Shown: piece by piece, positions 1 to 10,277 of the stretch
Layout of the letters: each line of letters begins with the position of its first letter
Position numbering within the stretch: position 1 is the stretch's first letter
NCBI RefSeq assembly: GCF_900099785.1
Contig: NZ_FNDS01000002.1
Location: 248,001-312,000 of the forward strand
From: Pseudomonas panipatensis
GTDB taxonomy: Bacteria > Pseudomonadota > Gammaproteobacteria > Pseudomonadales > Pseudomonadaceae
Length of the DNA: 64,000 nucleotides
Direction: 5' to 3'
The notes under the pieces: model-generated
What the model was told of the DNA's origin: nothing
Databases searched by the model: none
What the model saw: only the letters and a program-made list of their open reading frames with translations
Program-made: the position numbers and the translations under genes

Positions 1-421
1 GGTCGCGCGGGCGCAGGAAGGGAATCGCGCAGAGCAGCGCGCCGGGCTCGCCATCGCGGCGCGGCAGTGACAGCAGCTGCGCGTCGAGGTCGGTGCTGGC
101 GGCGGCCACCACCTGGGTGCCGAGGCAGGCCAGCAAGTCCTTGGACTCTTCCAGCACCGCCACCGAGTCGTGGTTGCCGGCCAGCACCACCAGGCTCGCG
201 CCGGTAGCGCGCAGGTCGACGATGAAGCGGTTGTACTGCTCGCGGGCATAACTCGGCGGCGCGCCGGTATCGAACAGGTCGCCGGCGATGATCACCGCGT
301 CCACCGCCTGCTCGCGCACCTGCCCCACCAGCCAGCGGCAGAAGGCCTGGTGCTCGGCCTCGCGGCTCTTGCCCATGAAGTGCTGGCCGAGGTGCCAGTC
401 GGAGGTGTGGAGAATGCGCAT
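1..421 (-). CDS. sbcD: Exonuclease SbcD, N-terminal part (gene runs off the left edge)
   Basis: The first 140 residues of a metallophosphoesterase of the SbcD/Mre11 family, nuclease subunit of the SbcCD complex that cleaves DNA hairpins and processes double-strand breaks. Visible metal-binding motifs are D8-x-H10 in TSDWHLG, GDLFD at 47-51 and GNHD at 82-85, the expected order and spacing for the family. The start is the ATG at 421. The C-terminal two thirds, and the usual partner sbcC expected downstream, lie outside the window. It is divergent from yejK with 183 bases between them. Confident family call; the subunit assignment rests on the N-terminal motif pattern. Confidence 0.88.
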   Translation of the reverse strand, partial: MRILHTSDWHLGQHFMGKSREAEHQAFCRWLVGQVREQAVDAVIIAGDLFDTGAPPSYAREQYNRFIVDLRATGASLVVLAGNHDSVAVLEESKDLLACLGTQVVAAASTDLDAQLLSLPRRDGEPGALLCAIPFLRPRD

Positions 422-604
422 GCGGTCGGTGCCCGGAGCCTGGAAGCAAAGGCGTCGATGATACCCGCTTCCGCGCGCCGACGAGGCACGCCGCGGCGCC
501 GCCGGTTAGCGCCCGGCCAGGCGGCACGCGCGGCCAAGCTCGGGTAAACTGGCGGCTTTGCGCCCTGCCGCGGCGCCCCACCCTTTCCCACGCCAGAGTC
601 CGAG

Positions 605-1609
605 ATGCCGATTCGTCACGCCATCGTTCACCTGATCGACAAGAAGCCCGACGGCAACCCCGCCACGCTGCATGCGCGCGAGGCCGAGCTGGGCGATTCC
701 CAGGCCATCGAAAACCTCATGGCCGACCTCAACGAGAGCTACAACGCCAAGCCGAACAAGGCCTGGGGGCTGTTCCAGGATGAGTCCGGCGCCTACCCGT
801 TCAGCGGTTGGCTGAGCGAATACCTGGATGGCGGCAAGGATTTCGTCGCTTTCAGCCGCCAGGCCGTGGAGCACCTGAAGAACCTGATGGAAGAGTCCAA
901 CCTCTCCACCGGCGGCCATGTGCTGTTCTGCCACTACCAGCAAGGCATGACCGACTACCTGGCCGTGGCCCTGCTGCACCACAGCGAGGGCGTGGCGGTG
1001 ACCGAGGCGCTGGAAGTGACGCCGTCGCGCCACCTCGACCTCGGCCAGTTGCACATGGCGGCGCGCATCAATATCTCCGAGTGGCGCAACAACAAGACCT
1101 CGAAGCAGTACATCTCCTTCATCAAGGGCAAGGGCGGCAAGAAGGTCTCGGATTACTTCCGCGATTTCGTCGGCTGCCAGGAAGGCGTCGATGCGCCGAG
1201 CGAAACCCGCACCCTGCTCAAGGCCTTCAGCGACTTCGTCGAAAGCGAGGACCTTCCGGAAGAGAAAGCGCGGGAGAAGACCGACACCCTGGTCGACTAC
1301 GCCACCAGCCAGGCGCGCATCGGCGAGCCGATGGCCCTGGACGCGCTCTCCGAGCTGATGGACGAGCAGCAACCGCGCGCCTTCTACGACTACATCCGCA
1401 ACAAGGACTACGGCCTGGCCCCGGAAATCCCCGCGGACAAGCGCACCCTCAACCAGTTCCGCCGCTTCACCGGCCGCGCCGAGGGGCTGTCGATCAGCTT
1501 CGAGGCGCACCTGCTGGGCAGCAAGGTGGAGTACGACGAAGAGCGCGACATGCTGATCATCCGCGGCCTGCCGACCCAATTGCACGACCAGCTCAAGCGC
1601 CGCAAGTAA
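605..1609 (+). CDS. yejK: Nucleoid-associated protein YejK (NdpA family)
   Basis: A 334-residue protein matching the YejK/NdpA nucleoid-associated family in length and in its N-terminus ([17 protein letters not shown]). Family members are abundant DNA-associated proteins found with the bacterial nucleoid; their precise role is poorly defined. It is acidic to neutral with no membrane segment or signal peptide, so it should be cytoplasmic. It stands alone: sbcD is divergent on its left, and a GST-type gene converges on its right. A strong hairpin repeat lies just after its stop. Confidence 0.9.
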   Translation: MPIRHAIVHLIDKKPDGNPATLHAREAELGDSQAIENLMADLNESYNAKPNKAWGLFQDESGAYPFSGWLSEYLDGGKDFVAFSRQAVEHLKNLMEESNLSTGGHVLFCHYQQGMTDYLAVALLHHSEGVAVTEALEVTPSRHLDLGQLHMAARINISEWRNNKTSKQYISFIKGKGGKKVSDYFRDFVGCQEGVDAPSETRTLLKAFSDFVESEDLPEEKAREKTDTLVDYATSQARIGEPMALDALSELMDEQQPRAFYDYIRNKDYGLAPEIPADKRTLNQFRRFTGRAEGLSISFEAHLLGSKVEYDEERDMLIIRGLPTQLHDQLKRRK

Positions 1610-1649
1610 GTGCGGGCCCTTGCGCCGCAGGATGGGCTGGGCGCACAAC

Positions 1650-1675
1650 GGCGGATAACCGCGCGGTTATCCGCC
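1650..1675. repeat. Intergenic palindromic repeat (CGGATAA...TTATCCG type)
   Basis: A perfect inverted repeat, GGCGGATAACC and its complement, separated by GCGC, sits between the convergent yejK and GST genes. A degenerate element with the same CGGATAA and TTATCCG arms occurs at 36412-36434. There is no T-tract, so it fits a dispersed intergenic repeat better than a canonical terminator, although it could still end transcripts from both sides. Confidence 0.6.
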
Positions 1676-1688
1676 CTGCGCCGGCGCT

Positions 1689-2624
1689 TCAGCGCGCCTC
1701 GATGCGGAACCCCAGGCGCGGGAAGTGCACATGCACGACGCCGGCGCGCGGGTCTTCGCGGCGCAGGATGATCTCTTCGCTGCCGACGTGCAGCAGCTCG
1801 CCCTCCACCGCATCGACACCGTAATCGGTGGCGGCGACGGCCACGCGCTGGCCGGCGCTGAAGCCGTTGGGATCGCTGAAGGTTTCTTCCGGCAGTGCCG
1901 CCGGCTGGCTGTCACGGGCCACCCGCAGCGCTTCCTCGGCGCTCATGTCGCTGTGCGCGCCGTGGCCGAAGCCGAGCACCCGGCCGAGCCAGGCCGACAG
2001 CGCCGGATAGGCGTCCACCAGCGGCGCGGTGACCGGCGTGCCACGCACGAACCACAGGCAGTGGGCCAGGGCGAAGTCAGCCAGCGACGGCTCGCCGAAG
2101 AGGAAGTCGCCCTCCTCGCGCGCCAGTTGCTGCTCGACCCGAGCCATGAACACCGGCCACTGCTGGCGGGCGATCTCCGCCGGCAGTCGGCTGGCGCTGC
2201 CGCCGCTGAACAGCTGGCTACGGTCGGCGACGAAGGACTTGACGAATTCCGGCGGCAGCTTGCCGAAGCGCACGGCGATGGATTCCGGCTGGAACACCAG
2301 GCTCACCGCGTGCTGGAAGATCACCGAATCGGCCCACTGGGCGAAGGCGGCGACAGTGAATTCCTGCCCTTCGGGGAACAGCGCCGGGGTGGCCTTTTCC
2401 TGCTCCAGGCGACGGGCGATCAGCGCGGTGTCGCAATAGACGTCGGCGCCGACCTGCAGCACCGGGGTCTTGCGGTAGCCGCCGGTGAGGGCGACCAGGT
2501 CGGGCTTGGGCATGATCGGCGGGATCTGCACCGAACGCCAGGACAGCTGTTTGAAGCCCAGCAGCAGACGCGCCTTCTCGGCGAAGGGGGAAGTCGGGTA
2601 GTGGTGCAGGATCAACTCGGACAT
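1689..2624 (-). CDS. Glutathione S-transferase family protein with C-terminal extension
   Basis: A 311-residue protein. Residues 1-80 form a thioredoxin-like GST N-terminal domain (HHYPTSPFAEKARLLLG, then the glutathione-binding region YRKTPVLQ and the D-T pair in VYCDTALIARRL). A helical GST C-terminal domain follows to about residue 225. The last 70 or so residues are beta-rich (GQRVAVAATDYGVDAVEGELL) and are not part of a standard GST, which is usually 200-230 residues. Likely a cytosolic transferase or stress protein of unknown substrate. It is convergent with yejK, and the ATG at 2624 gives a start at the domain edge. Confidence 0.75.
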   Translation of the reverse strand: MSELILHHYPTSPFAEKARLLLGFKQLSWRSVQIPPIMPKPDLVALTGGYRKTPVLQVGADVYCDTALIARRLEQEKATPALFPEGQEFTVAAFAQWADSVIFQHAVSLVFQPESIAVRFGKLPPEFVKSFVADRSQLFSGGSASRLPAEIARQQWPVFMARVEQQLAREEGDFLFGEPSLADFALAHCLWFVRGTPVTAPLVDAYPALSAWLGRVLGFGHGAHSDMSAEEALRVARDSQPAALPEETFSDPNGFSAGQRVAVAATDYGVDAVEGELLHVGSEEIILRREDPRAGVVHVHFPRLGFRIEAR

Positions 2625-2692
2625 GCGCGGGCTCCGTTGAATGGCGAGAGGGCCCTCAAGCTTACCCTTGCCGTCAGCCGCGTCCTACCCAC

Positions 2693-3004
2693 TCAGGCGG
2701 ATGACGCCTCATCCATGGCACTGATCGGCACGCTCACGGCGGCGCCTGCCAGCACCAGGCGCTCCTTGGCCGGCTTGCCCAGCGCCTTGATCGCCCGCTC
2801 ACGGCGCAACGCATCGCCCTTGCCGGCACAGGCTTCGATATACACCAGCGCCTGGGCCGGGCTGGAGTGGAAGAAGCGCGCGCCGCGCCCGCTGCGATGC
2901 GCCTCGAAGCGCCGCTGCGGGTCGTCGCTGATGCCGCAGTAGAGCGCACCGTTCTCGGCGCGCACCAGGTAGACGAACCAGGGCCGGGGTTGCGCCGTGC
3001 TCAT
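2693..3004 (-). CDS. GIY-YIG nuclease-fold protein (UPF0213 type)
   Basis: A 103-residue single-domain GIY-YIG protein. The signature appears as [10 protein letters not shown] followed by [16 protein letters not shown], with the conserved tyrosine and arginine of the catalytic surface present. Family members of this size (YhbQ-like) are predicted endonucleases or DNA-binding proteins, mostly uncharacterised. Its ATG overlaps the stop of the upstream GST-type gene by 4 bases (ATGA), so the two are translationally coupled in one transcript. Confidence 0.85.
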   Translation of the reverse strand: MSTAQPRPWFVYLVRAENGALYCGISDDPQRRFEAHRSGRGARFFHSSPAQALVYIEACAGKGDALRRERAIKALGKPAKERLVLAGAAVSVPISAMDEASSA

Positions 3005-3699
3005 GACCAGACCCGTTGCTGCATGCGTTCGCAGTAGGCGACCAGCCGTTCGTATTCGCGCGCCATGTGGTTCAAGGGCGTTTCCAGGGTGGAGAGGATC
3101 AGGTTGGCGAGTATCCCATAGGCCGCCGCGTCGGCGCTGCAGGGCTGCGCACCGCCGAAGAAGGGCACGTCGCCGAGCAGGCCGTCGAGGGCTTCGAGGT
3201 CGCGCTGGGCGAATTCCAGCAGTTCGTCGCGGCTGTGCGCCATCAGCCCGACGCCGGCCAGCTGGCCACGGATCTTGCGCCGCACCAGGGCGCCCAGCAG
3301 CGGCCGCAGCGGCGCCGGGATGCCGCGCAGGAGCACCGGCGCGACCTGCTTCCAGCCAGGCCCGTCGATCCAGCGGAAGTACACCAGCAAGGGCGCCAGG
3401 TGCTGGTCGCAGAGGCGCGTGATGGCCACCGCCCAGCCACGCCCGCGGGCGTCCAGGCCGGCGTCGAGATCGAGGGCGTAGCGGCGCTGCAACGCCTGGA
3501 TGATGACTTCGCTGTCAGCGATGACTTCGCCATCGACCTTGATGAACGGCAGCTTGCCCTTGGGCCCCTTGCGCGGGTCCATGACGTGCTGCACGTGGTA
3601 CTCCAGGCCGGCCAGACGCAGGAAGGTCTCCAGCTTCAGGCAGAAGGGGCTGATATTGGGGACGTTGAAGGCGGGCGGGAACTGGAACAGGGTGATCAT
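3001..3699 (-). CDS. Glutathione S-transferase family protein (metaxin/Faxc-like)
   Basis: A 232-residue protein with a thioredoxin-like N-terminal domain ([31 protein letters not shown]) and a helical C-terminal domain ending near [16 protein letters not shown]. The PN-SPFC-K-E-L pattern resembles the Tom37/metaxin-like GST branch rather than classical beta-class enzymes. I chose the ATG at 3699 because AGGA sits 8 bases upstream; an in-frame ATG at 3729 would add ten residues ahead of the domain. First gene of a pair with the overlapping GIY-YIG gene. Substrate unknown. Confidence 0.75.
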   Translation of the reverse strand: MITLFQFPPAFNVPNISPFCLKLETFLRLAGLEYHVQHVMDPRKGPKGKLPFIKVDGEVIADSEVIIQALQRRYALDLDAGLDARGRGWAVAITRLCDQHLAPLLVYFRWIDGPGWKQVAPVLLRGIPAPLRPLLGALVRRKIRGQLAGVGLMAHSRDELLEFAQRDLEALDGLLGDVPFFGGAQPCSADAAAYGILANLILSTLETPLNHMAREYERLVAYCERMQQRVWS

Positions 3700-3894
3700 G
3701 GCAGTCTTCCTGACGGAGTCGCCTGTCATTTAAGCCCATGGCGCCGACCACGGCGAGCCTTAAGCGCCGCGTATCAGACGCATCCGATAGCAATCGACCG
3801 ATGGTTCTCATGCGCGCTCCGCGCCAGCGGCCAAGGCTCGGCCCGTGCCTGGAGGGCCGCCAGCCCGTTCAGCGCCTGGCGCCGGCTCCGGCGC

Positions 3895-4617
3895 TCAGAC
3901 CAGCCACTCGGCGACGGTGCGCCACAGGCAGATACCGATGAAATAGGCCGAGGAGGCGAACCACAGGCCCAGCAGCCAGGGCACGTCGCTTGGATGGTGG
4001 AGGATCAGCAGGGCGCTGCTGAGCATCCAGGCGAAGGTCACGGCGATGTTCAGCGCCATGTACTGACGCACGCGGAAGGGATGCAGGAACTTCATCCGCG
4101 TCAGGGTCAGCGCGGCCAGCGCCAGCACGGTGATCAGGCAGACCCAGGCGCCCGGTTCGAGGACGAAGAAATACACCGCCACCACGTTCCACGCCGCCGG
4201 GAAGCCGACGAAGTAGTTGTCCTGGCTCTTCATGTTGACGTTGCAGAAGCAGAACAACGACGACACCAGGATGACCCCGACGGTGAGCAGCTCGGTGTGC
4301 GCCGGCAGCGGCACGTAGCGATAGATGAAGATCGCCGGGATGAAGACGTAGGTGAGGTAGTCGATCACCAGGTCGAGGGTGGAGCCGTCGAAGTGCGGCA
4401 ACACCACCTTGACGTCGAACTTGCGCGCCAGGGTGCCATCCAGCCCGTCCACCAGCAGCGCCACGCCGAGCCACAGCAGGCAGGCCTGCGGGCGGCTGTC
4501 GACCAGGGCCAGCAAGGCCAGCAGGGCCAGGATCACACCGCTGGCGGTCACCGCGTGGGCGCTCCAGGCCTTGGCTTTGCTGATGTTCAGCGGGGAAAGG
4601 GTCAGGCTCACAGGCAT
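3895..4617 (-). CDS. pcs: Phosphatidylcholine synthase
   Basis: A 240-residue integral membrane CDP-alcohol phosphatidyltransferase that should condense CDP-diacylglycerol with choline to give phosphatidylcholine. The family motif is seen as DGLDGTLAR followed by FDGSTLDLVIDY (residues about 57-88), with the aspartates that bind Mg2+ and CDP. About seven or eight hydrophobic segments follow. The sequence matches bacterial Pcs rather than PgsA or Pss in its N-terminal AWSAHAVTASG and in its length. ATG at 4617 is preceded by GAAGAGAT. A monocistronic gene with gaps of 165-283 bases on both sides. Confidence 0.9.
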   Translation of the reverse strand: MPVSLTLSPLNISKAKAWSAHAVTASGVILALLALLALVDSRPQACLLWLGVALLVDGLDGTLARKFDVKVVLPHFDGSTLDLVIDYLTYVFIPAIFIYRYVPLPAHTELLTVGVILVSSLFCFCNVNMKSQDNYFVGFPAAWNVVAVYFFVLEPGAWVCLITVLALAALTLTRMKFLHPFRVRQYMALNIAVTFAWMLSSALLILHHPSDVPWLLGLWFASSAYFIGICLWRTVAEWLV

Positions 4618-4900
4618 ATCTCTTCAGTCGGACGGCGAATCGAGCTACTTCAACGTATAGCCCATCCATGGGACTCCACGGTACGAACCCCGACAGATCG
4701 GGACAAGGATCCGACGACCGAGTTCAGCCCGTGGGCGGGCGCCGATACGCCGGGTGGAGCGGGCGCGGCGGGGCGAAGGGGCAGGATACGCCGAAGCGCC
4801 GGGGGGATGGCAAATCCCGGGATGAGCGTGGCGCCGCGAAAGTCGCCGACGAACGCGCGGCGCCCTGCCCGTTCCGGGACCGGGCGCCGGAGCGCGCGAC

Positions 4901-5674
<774 letters not shown>

Positions 5675-5686
5675 GATGACGAACTC

Positions 5687-6787
5687 CTAACGACGCTTGT
5701 GGCCAGTGTCCAGCTTGCGCTCCAGGTACTGGGAGTAGCGGGACATGCTGAAACAGAAAATCCAGTAGACCAGCGCGGCGAACACATAGCCCTCGGTGGA
5801 CATGCCCAGCCAGGCCGGGTCCGCGGTGGCGCGCTTGATGCTGTTGAGGAAGTCGAACAGGCCGATGATGATCACCAGGCTGGTGTCCTTGAACAGCGCG
5901 ATGAAGGTGTTGACGATGCCGGGGATCACCAGCTTCAGCGCCTGCGGCAGGATCACCAGGCCCATGGTCCGCCAGTAGCCCAGGCCCATGGCCGCGGCCG
6001 CTTCGTACTGGCCCTTGGGAATGGCCTGCATGCCGCCGCGCACCACCTCGGCGATGTAGGCGGCCTCGAACAGCACCACCATCACCATGGCCCGCAGCAG
6101 CTTGTCCAGGTTCAGCCCTTCGGGGAGGAACAGCGGCAGCATCACCGAGGACATGAACAGCACGGTGATCAGCGGCACGCCGCGCCAGAACTCGATGGTG
6201 GTGACGCTCAGCACCTTGATCGCCGGCAGCCTGGAGCGCCGCCCCAGCGCCAGCAATATGCCGATCGGCAAGGCCCCGGCGATGCCGACGGCGGCGATCA
6301 CCACGGTCAGCATCAGGCCGCCCCACTGGCTGGTGGCTACCGTCTCCAGGCCGAGGAAGCCGCCGTGCAGCAGCCAGAAGCTCACCAGCGGCAGGGCCAG
6401 CAGGTAGGCCAGGGCGTATTTCAGCTTCTGCGGGAACTTGCGGATGAATATCGGCGCCGCGCCGACGATCACCAGCAGGACGTTGAGGTCCACGCGCCAA
6501 CGCAGTTCCTCCGGGTAGAAACCGTACATGAACTGGCCGAAACGGGTGCCGATGAACACCCAGCAGGCCCCGGCCCACGTGCAATCGGCGCGGCTGGCGC
6601 CGCTCCAGTTGGCCTTGATCACCGCCCACTCCAGCAGCGGCGGGACGATCAGCCAGACGACGTAGAGCCCGACCAGGGTCAGCAGGCTGTTGAACCAGTT
6701 GGAGAACAGGTTGGCGCGCAGCCAGCCGACCAGGCCCACGCTCAACGCGGGCGGCGGCAGATCGGGCTTGAAGGTGTGGGTTGCCAT
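5687..6787 (-). CDS. aapM: General L-amino acid ABC transporter permease AapM
   Basis: A 366-residue inner membrane permease. An N-terminal membrane segment near residues 30-60 is followed by a long loop and then the HisMQ-type permease core, with the EAA cytoplasmic loop seen as EAAAAMGLGYWRTMGLVILPQALK. The extended N-terminus relative to HisM/GlnP permeases is typical of the Aap/Bzt family. It pairs with AapQ to form the channel. Nine bases separate it from aapQ and 12 from aapP, so the three are co-transcribed. Confidence 0.92.
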   Translation of the reverse strand: MATHTFKPDLPPPALSVGLVGWLRANLFSNWFNSLLTLVGLYVVWLIVPPLLEWAVIKANWSGASRADCTWAGACWVFIGTRFGQFMYGFYPEELRWRVDLNVLLVIVGAAPIFIRKFPQKLKYALAYLLALPLVSFWLLHGGFLGLETVATSQWGGLMLTVVIAAVGIAGALPIGILLALGRRSRLPAIKVLSVTTIEFWRGVPLITVLFMSSVMLPLFLPEGLNLDKLLRAMVMVVLFEAAYIAEVVRGGMQAIPKGQYEAAAAMGLGYWRTMGLVILPQALKLVIPGIVNTFIALFKDTSLVIIIGLFDFLNSIKRATADPAWLGMSTEGYVFAALVYWIFCFSMSRYSQYLERKLDTGHKRR

Positions 6788-6796
6788 GTCAGCCTC

Positions 6797-7981
6797 CTAT
6801 CGCTCGATCAGCGCGATGCGCTTGTTGTACCAGTTCATCAGCAGCGAGATGGAAATGCTGATGGCCAGGTACACGCTCATGGTGATGGCCATGGTCTCGA
6901 TGGCCTGGCCGGTCTGGTTGAGCACCGTGCCGGCGAACAGCGAGACCATGTCCGGGTAGCCGATGCCGGCGGCCAGCGAGGAGTTCTTCGCCAGGTTCAG
7001 GTATTGGCTGGTCAGCGGCGGCACTATCACCCGCAGCGCCTGCGGGATGATCACCAGGCGCAGGGTCTGCCCGGGGCGCAGGCCGAGGGAGCCGGCCGCC
7101 TCGGTCTGGCCGTGACTGACCGCCTGGATGCCGGCGCGCACGGTCTCGCCGATGAAGGCGGCGGTGTAGATGGACAGCGCCAGGACGATCGACACCAGTT
7201 CCGGGATCACCACCCAACCGCCACGGAAGTTGAAGCCCTGCAGCACCGGCACTTCCCAGTGCAGCGGCGTCCCCGCCAGCAGTATGGTCAGCGCCGGCAG
7301 CAGGATCAGCGTGGCGAAGCCGCAGAGGAACACCGGGAAGGTCTTGCCGGTGGCGTAGAAGCGCACCTTGGCCCAGCGCCAGAGCACGGCCCAGGCCACC
7401 AGCGCGAGAAGGATGGCGATGAGGAATGCCGGCAGGTCGTCGGTGGCGATCGGCGCCGGCATCTGCATGCCGCGGTTGTTGAAGAACAGCAGATCGCCGA
7501 CGCTGATGCTTTGCCGCGGCCCGGGCAACTGGGCGAGCACGGCGAAGTACCAGAAGAAGATCTGCAGCAGCGGCGGGATGTTGCGGAAGGTCTCGATGTA
7601 CACCGTGGCGATCTTGCGGACCAGCCAGTTCGGCGACAGTCGCGCGACCCCGAGGAGGAAGCCGATGACCGTGGCGAAGACGATGCCGATCACCGTCACC
7701 AGCAGGGTATTGAGCAGGCCGACGAAGAACACCCGGCCATAGGTGTCCGACTCGCTGTAGTCGATCAGGTGCTGGGAAATGCCGAAGCCGGCGCTGTTCT
7801 TGAGGAAGCCGAAGCCGGACTGGATACCCCGGTGGGCCAGGTTGGCCTGGGTGTTATCGAAGAGGAACCAGCCGAACGCCAGCACCGCGACGACCGCGAC
7901 GATCTGGAAAGCCCAGGCGCGCACCTGCGGATCGTTGAGCGACAATCCCTTCGGGCGCCGGGCTTTGACGGAATTTTGCAT
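6797..7981 (-). CDS. aapQ: General L-amino acid ABC transporter permease AapQ
   Basis: A 394-residue permease, first of the Aap pair. It has a hydrophobic N-terminus (residues about 25-45), a permease domain interrupted by an inserted hydrophobic hairpin (roughly residues 190-260), and the EAA loop EAAGSLGLRPGQTLRLVIIPQALR. The split-domain architecture is characteristic of Aap/Bzt/YhdX proteins. It follows aapJ after a 117-base spacer with a strong stem-loop, which probably lowers permease expression relative to the binding protein. Confidence 0.92.
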   Translation of the reverse strand: MQNSVKARRPKGLSLNDPQVRAWAFQIVAVVAVLAFGWFLFDNTQANLAHRGIQSGFGFLKNSAGFGISQHLIDYSESDTYGRVFFVGLLNTLLVTVIGIVFATVIGFLLGVARLSPNWLVRKIATVYIETFRNIPPLLQIFFWYFAVLAQLPGPRQSISVGDLLFFNNRGMQMPAPIATDDLPAFLIAILLALVAWAVLWRWAKVRFYATGKTFPVFLCGFATLILLPALTILLAGTPLHWEVPVLQGFNFRGGWVVIPELVSIVLALSIYTAAFIGETVRAGIQAVSHGQTEAAGSLGLRPGQTLRLVIIPQALRVIVPPLTSQYLNLAKNSSLAAGIGYPDMVSLFAGTVLNQTGQAIETMAITMSVYLAISISISLLMNWYNKRIALIER

Positions 7982-8063
7982 GGAAGCCCTCTCGGAAGGC
8001 TCCCGCCCGCCACGGGACCACGCCCATGCCGCGCCGGGAGGCTTCGCGTCGTTCGAAACAGGG

Positions 8064-8090
8064 GCCGGCGCCCCGACTCCGGGCGCCGGC
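8064..8090 (-). promoter_or_regulatory. Intercistronic stem-loop between aapJ and aapQ
   Basis: A perfect 10-base inverted repeat (GCCGGCGCCC and its complement) with a 7-base loop lies 9 bases after the aapJ stop. There is no U-tract, so it is more likely an RNA-stabilising or partial-termination element that keeps the binding protein in excess over the membrane components, as is known for other binding-protein-dependent importers. The role is inferred from position only. Confidence 0.55.
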
Positions 8091-8098
8091 GCGAGGGA

Positions 8099-9127
8099 TC
8101 AACGCACCGGCGGTGCGTACTGCAGACCACCCTTGTTCCACAGGGCATTGAGGCCGCGCTTGATCTTCAGATCGCTGCCCTCGCCAACGTTGCGCTCGAA
8201 GACTTCACCGTAGTTGCCAACCTCCTTGATGATTTTCACCGCCCAGTCCTTCGGCAGCTTCAGGTCCTTGCCATAGTCCCCTTCGGCGCCCAGCAGGCGG
8301 TTGACGTCGGGGTTCTTCGAGTTCTTCGCCATGTCCTCGACGTTCTTCGAGTCGATGCCCATTTCCTCGGCATTGAGCATGGCGAACAGGGTCCAGCGAA
8401 CGATGTCGAACCACTCCTCGTCACCCTGGCGCACGGCCGGGCCGAGCGGCTCCTTGGAGATCACTTCCGGCAACACCACGTAGTCGTCCGGCTTGCCCAG
8501 CTTGATGCGCTGCGCATAGAGCTGCGACTGGTCGGAGGTGAGCACGTCGCAACGCCCGGACTCCAGCGACTTGGCGCTCTCGTCGGAGGTGTCGTAGGTG
8601 ATCGGGGTGTACTTGAGGTTGTTCGAGCGGAAGTAATCCGACAGGTTGAGTTCGGTGGTGGTGCCGGCCTGGATGCACACGGTGGCGCCGTCGAGCTGCT
8701 TGGCGCTGCTCACGCCGAGCTTCTTGTTCACCAGGAAGCCCTGACCGTCGTAGTAGGTCACGCCGGTGAAGTCGAGGCCCATGGCACTGTCGCGCGAGCT
8801 GGTCCAGGTGGTGTTGCGCGAGAGCACGTCGATCTCGCCGGACTGCAGGGCGGTGAAGCGTTCCTTGGCGGTCAGCGGGGTGAACTTGACCTTGTTGGCG
8901 TCACCGAAGACCGCGGCGGCGATGCCCCGGCAAACGTCGACGTCGATGCCCTTGTACTGGCCCTTGGCGTCGGTGTAGGAGAAGCCCGGCAGACCATCGC
9001 TGATACCGCACTGCACGTAGCCTTTCTTCTGCACCGCATCCAGGGTCGCGCCCGCCTCGGCGAAGCCGCTGATGCCCAGCACGCCCAGGGCAGTCAGCAT
9101 GGCCAGAGTGGATTTCACCATCTTCAT
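8099..9127 (-). CDS. aapJ: General L-amino acid ABC transporter, periplasmic binding protein AapJ
   Basis: A 342-residue periplasmic solute-binding protein. A signal peptide covers about residues 1-25, ending in SGFAEA-GATL. The mature protein starts with VQKKGYVQCGISDGLPGFSYTDAKGQYKGIDVDVCRGIAAAVFG, the bacterial solute-binding family 3 signature. Length (about 340, longer than His/Gln binding proteins) and sequence fit AapJ/BztA, which bind a broad range of L-amino acids, notably acidic ones. First gene of the operon, with GGAGGTGAT just before ATG 9127. Confidence 0.93.
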   Translation of the reverse strand: MKMVKSTLAMLTALGVLGISGFAEAGATLDAVQKKGYVQCGISDGLPGFSYTDAKGQYKGIDVDVCRGIAAAVFGDANKVKFTPLTAKERFTALQSGEIDVLSRNTTWTSSRDSAMGLDFTGVTYYDGQGFLVNKKLGVSSAKQLDGATVCIQAGTTTELNLSDYFRSNNLKYTPITYDTSDESAKSLESGRCDVLTSDQSQLYAQRIKLGKPDDYVVLPEVISKEPLGPAVRQGDEEWFDIVRWTLFAMLNAEEMGIDSKNVEDMAKNSKNPDVNRLLGAEGDYGKDLKLPKDWAVKIIKEVGNYGEVFERNVGEGSDLKIKRGLNALWNKGGLQYAPPVR

Positions 9128-10253
<1,126 letters not shown>

Positions 10254-10277
10254 GCATCCCCCAACAAGCGAGAAGCC

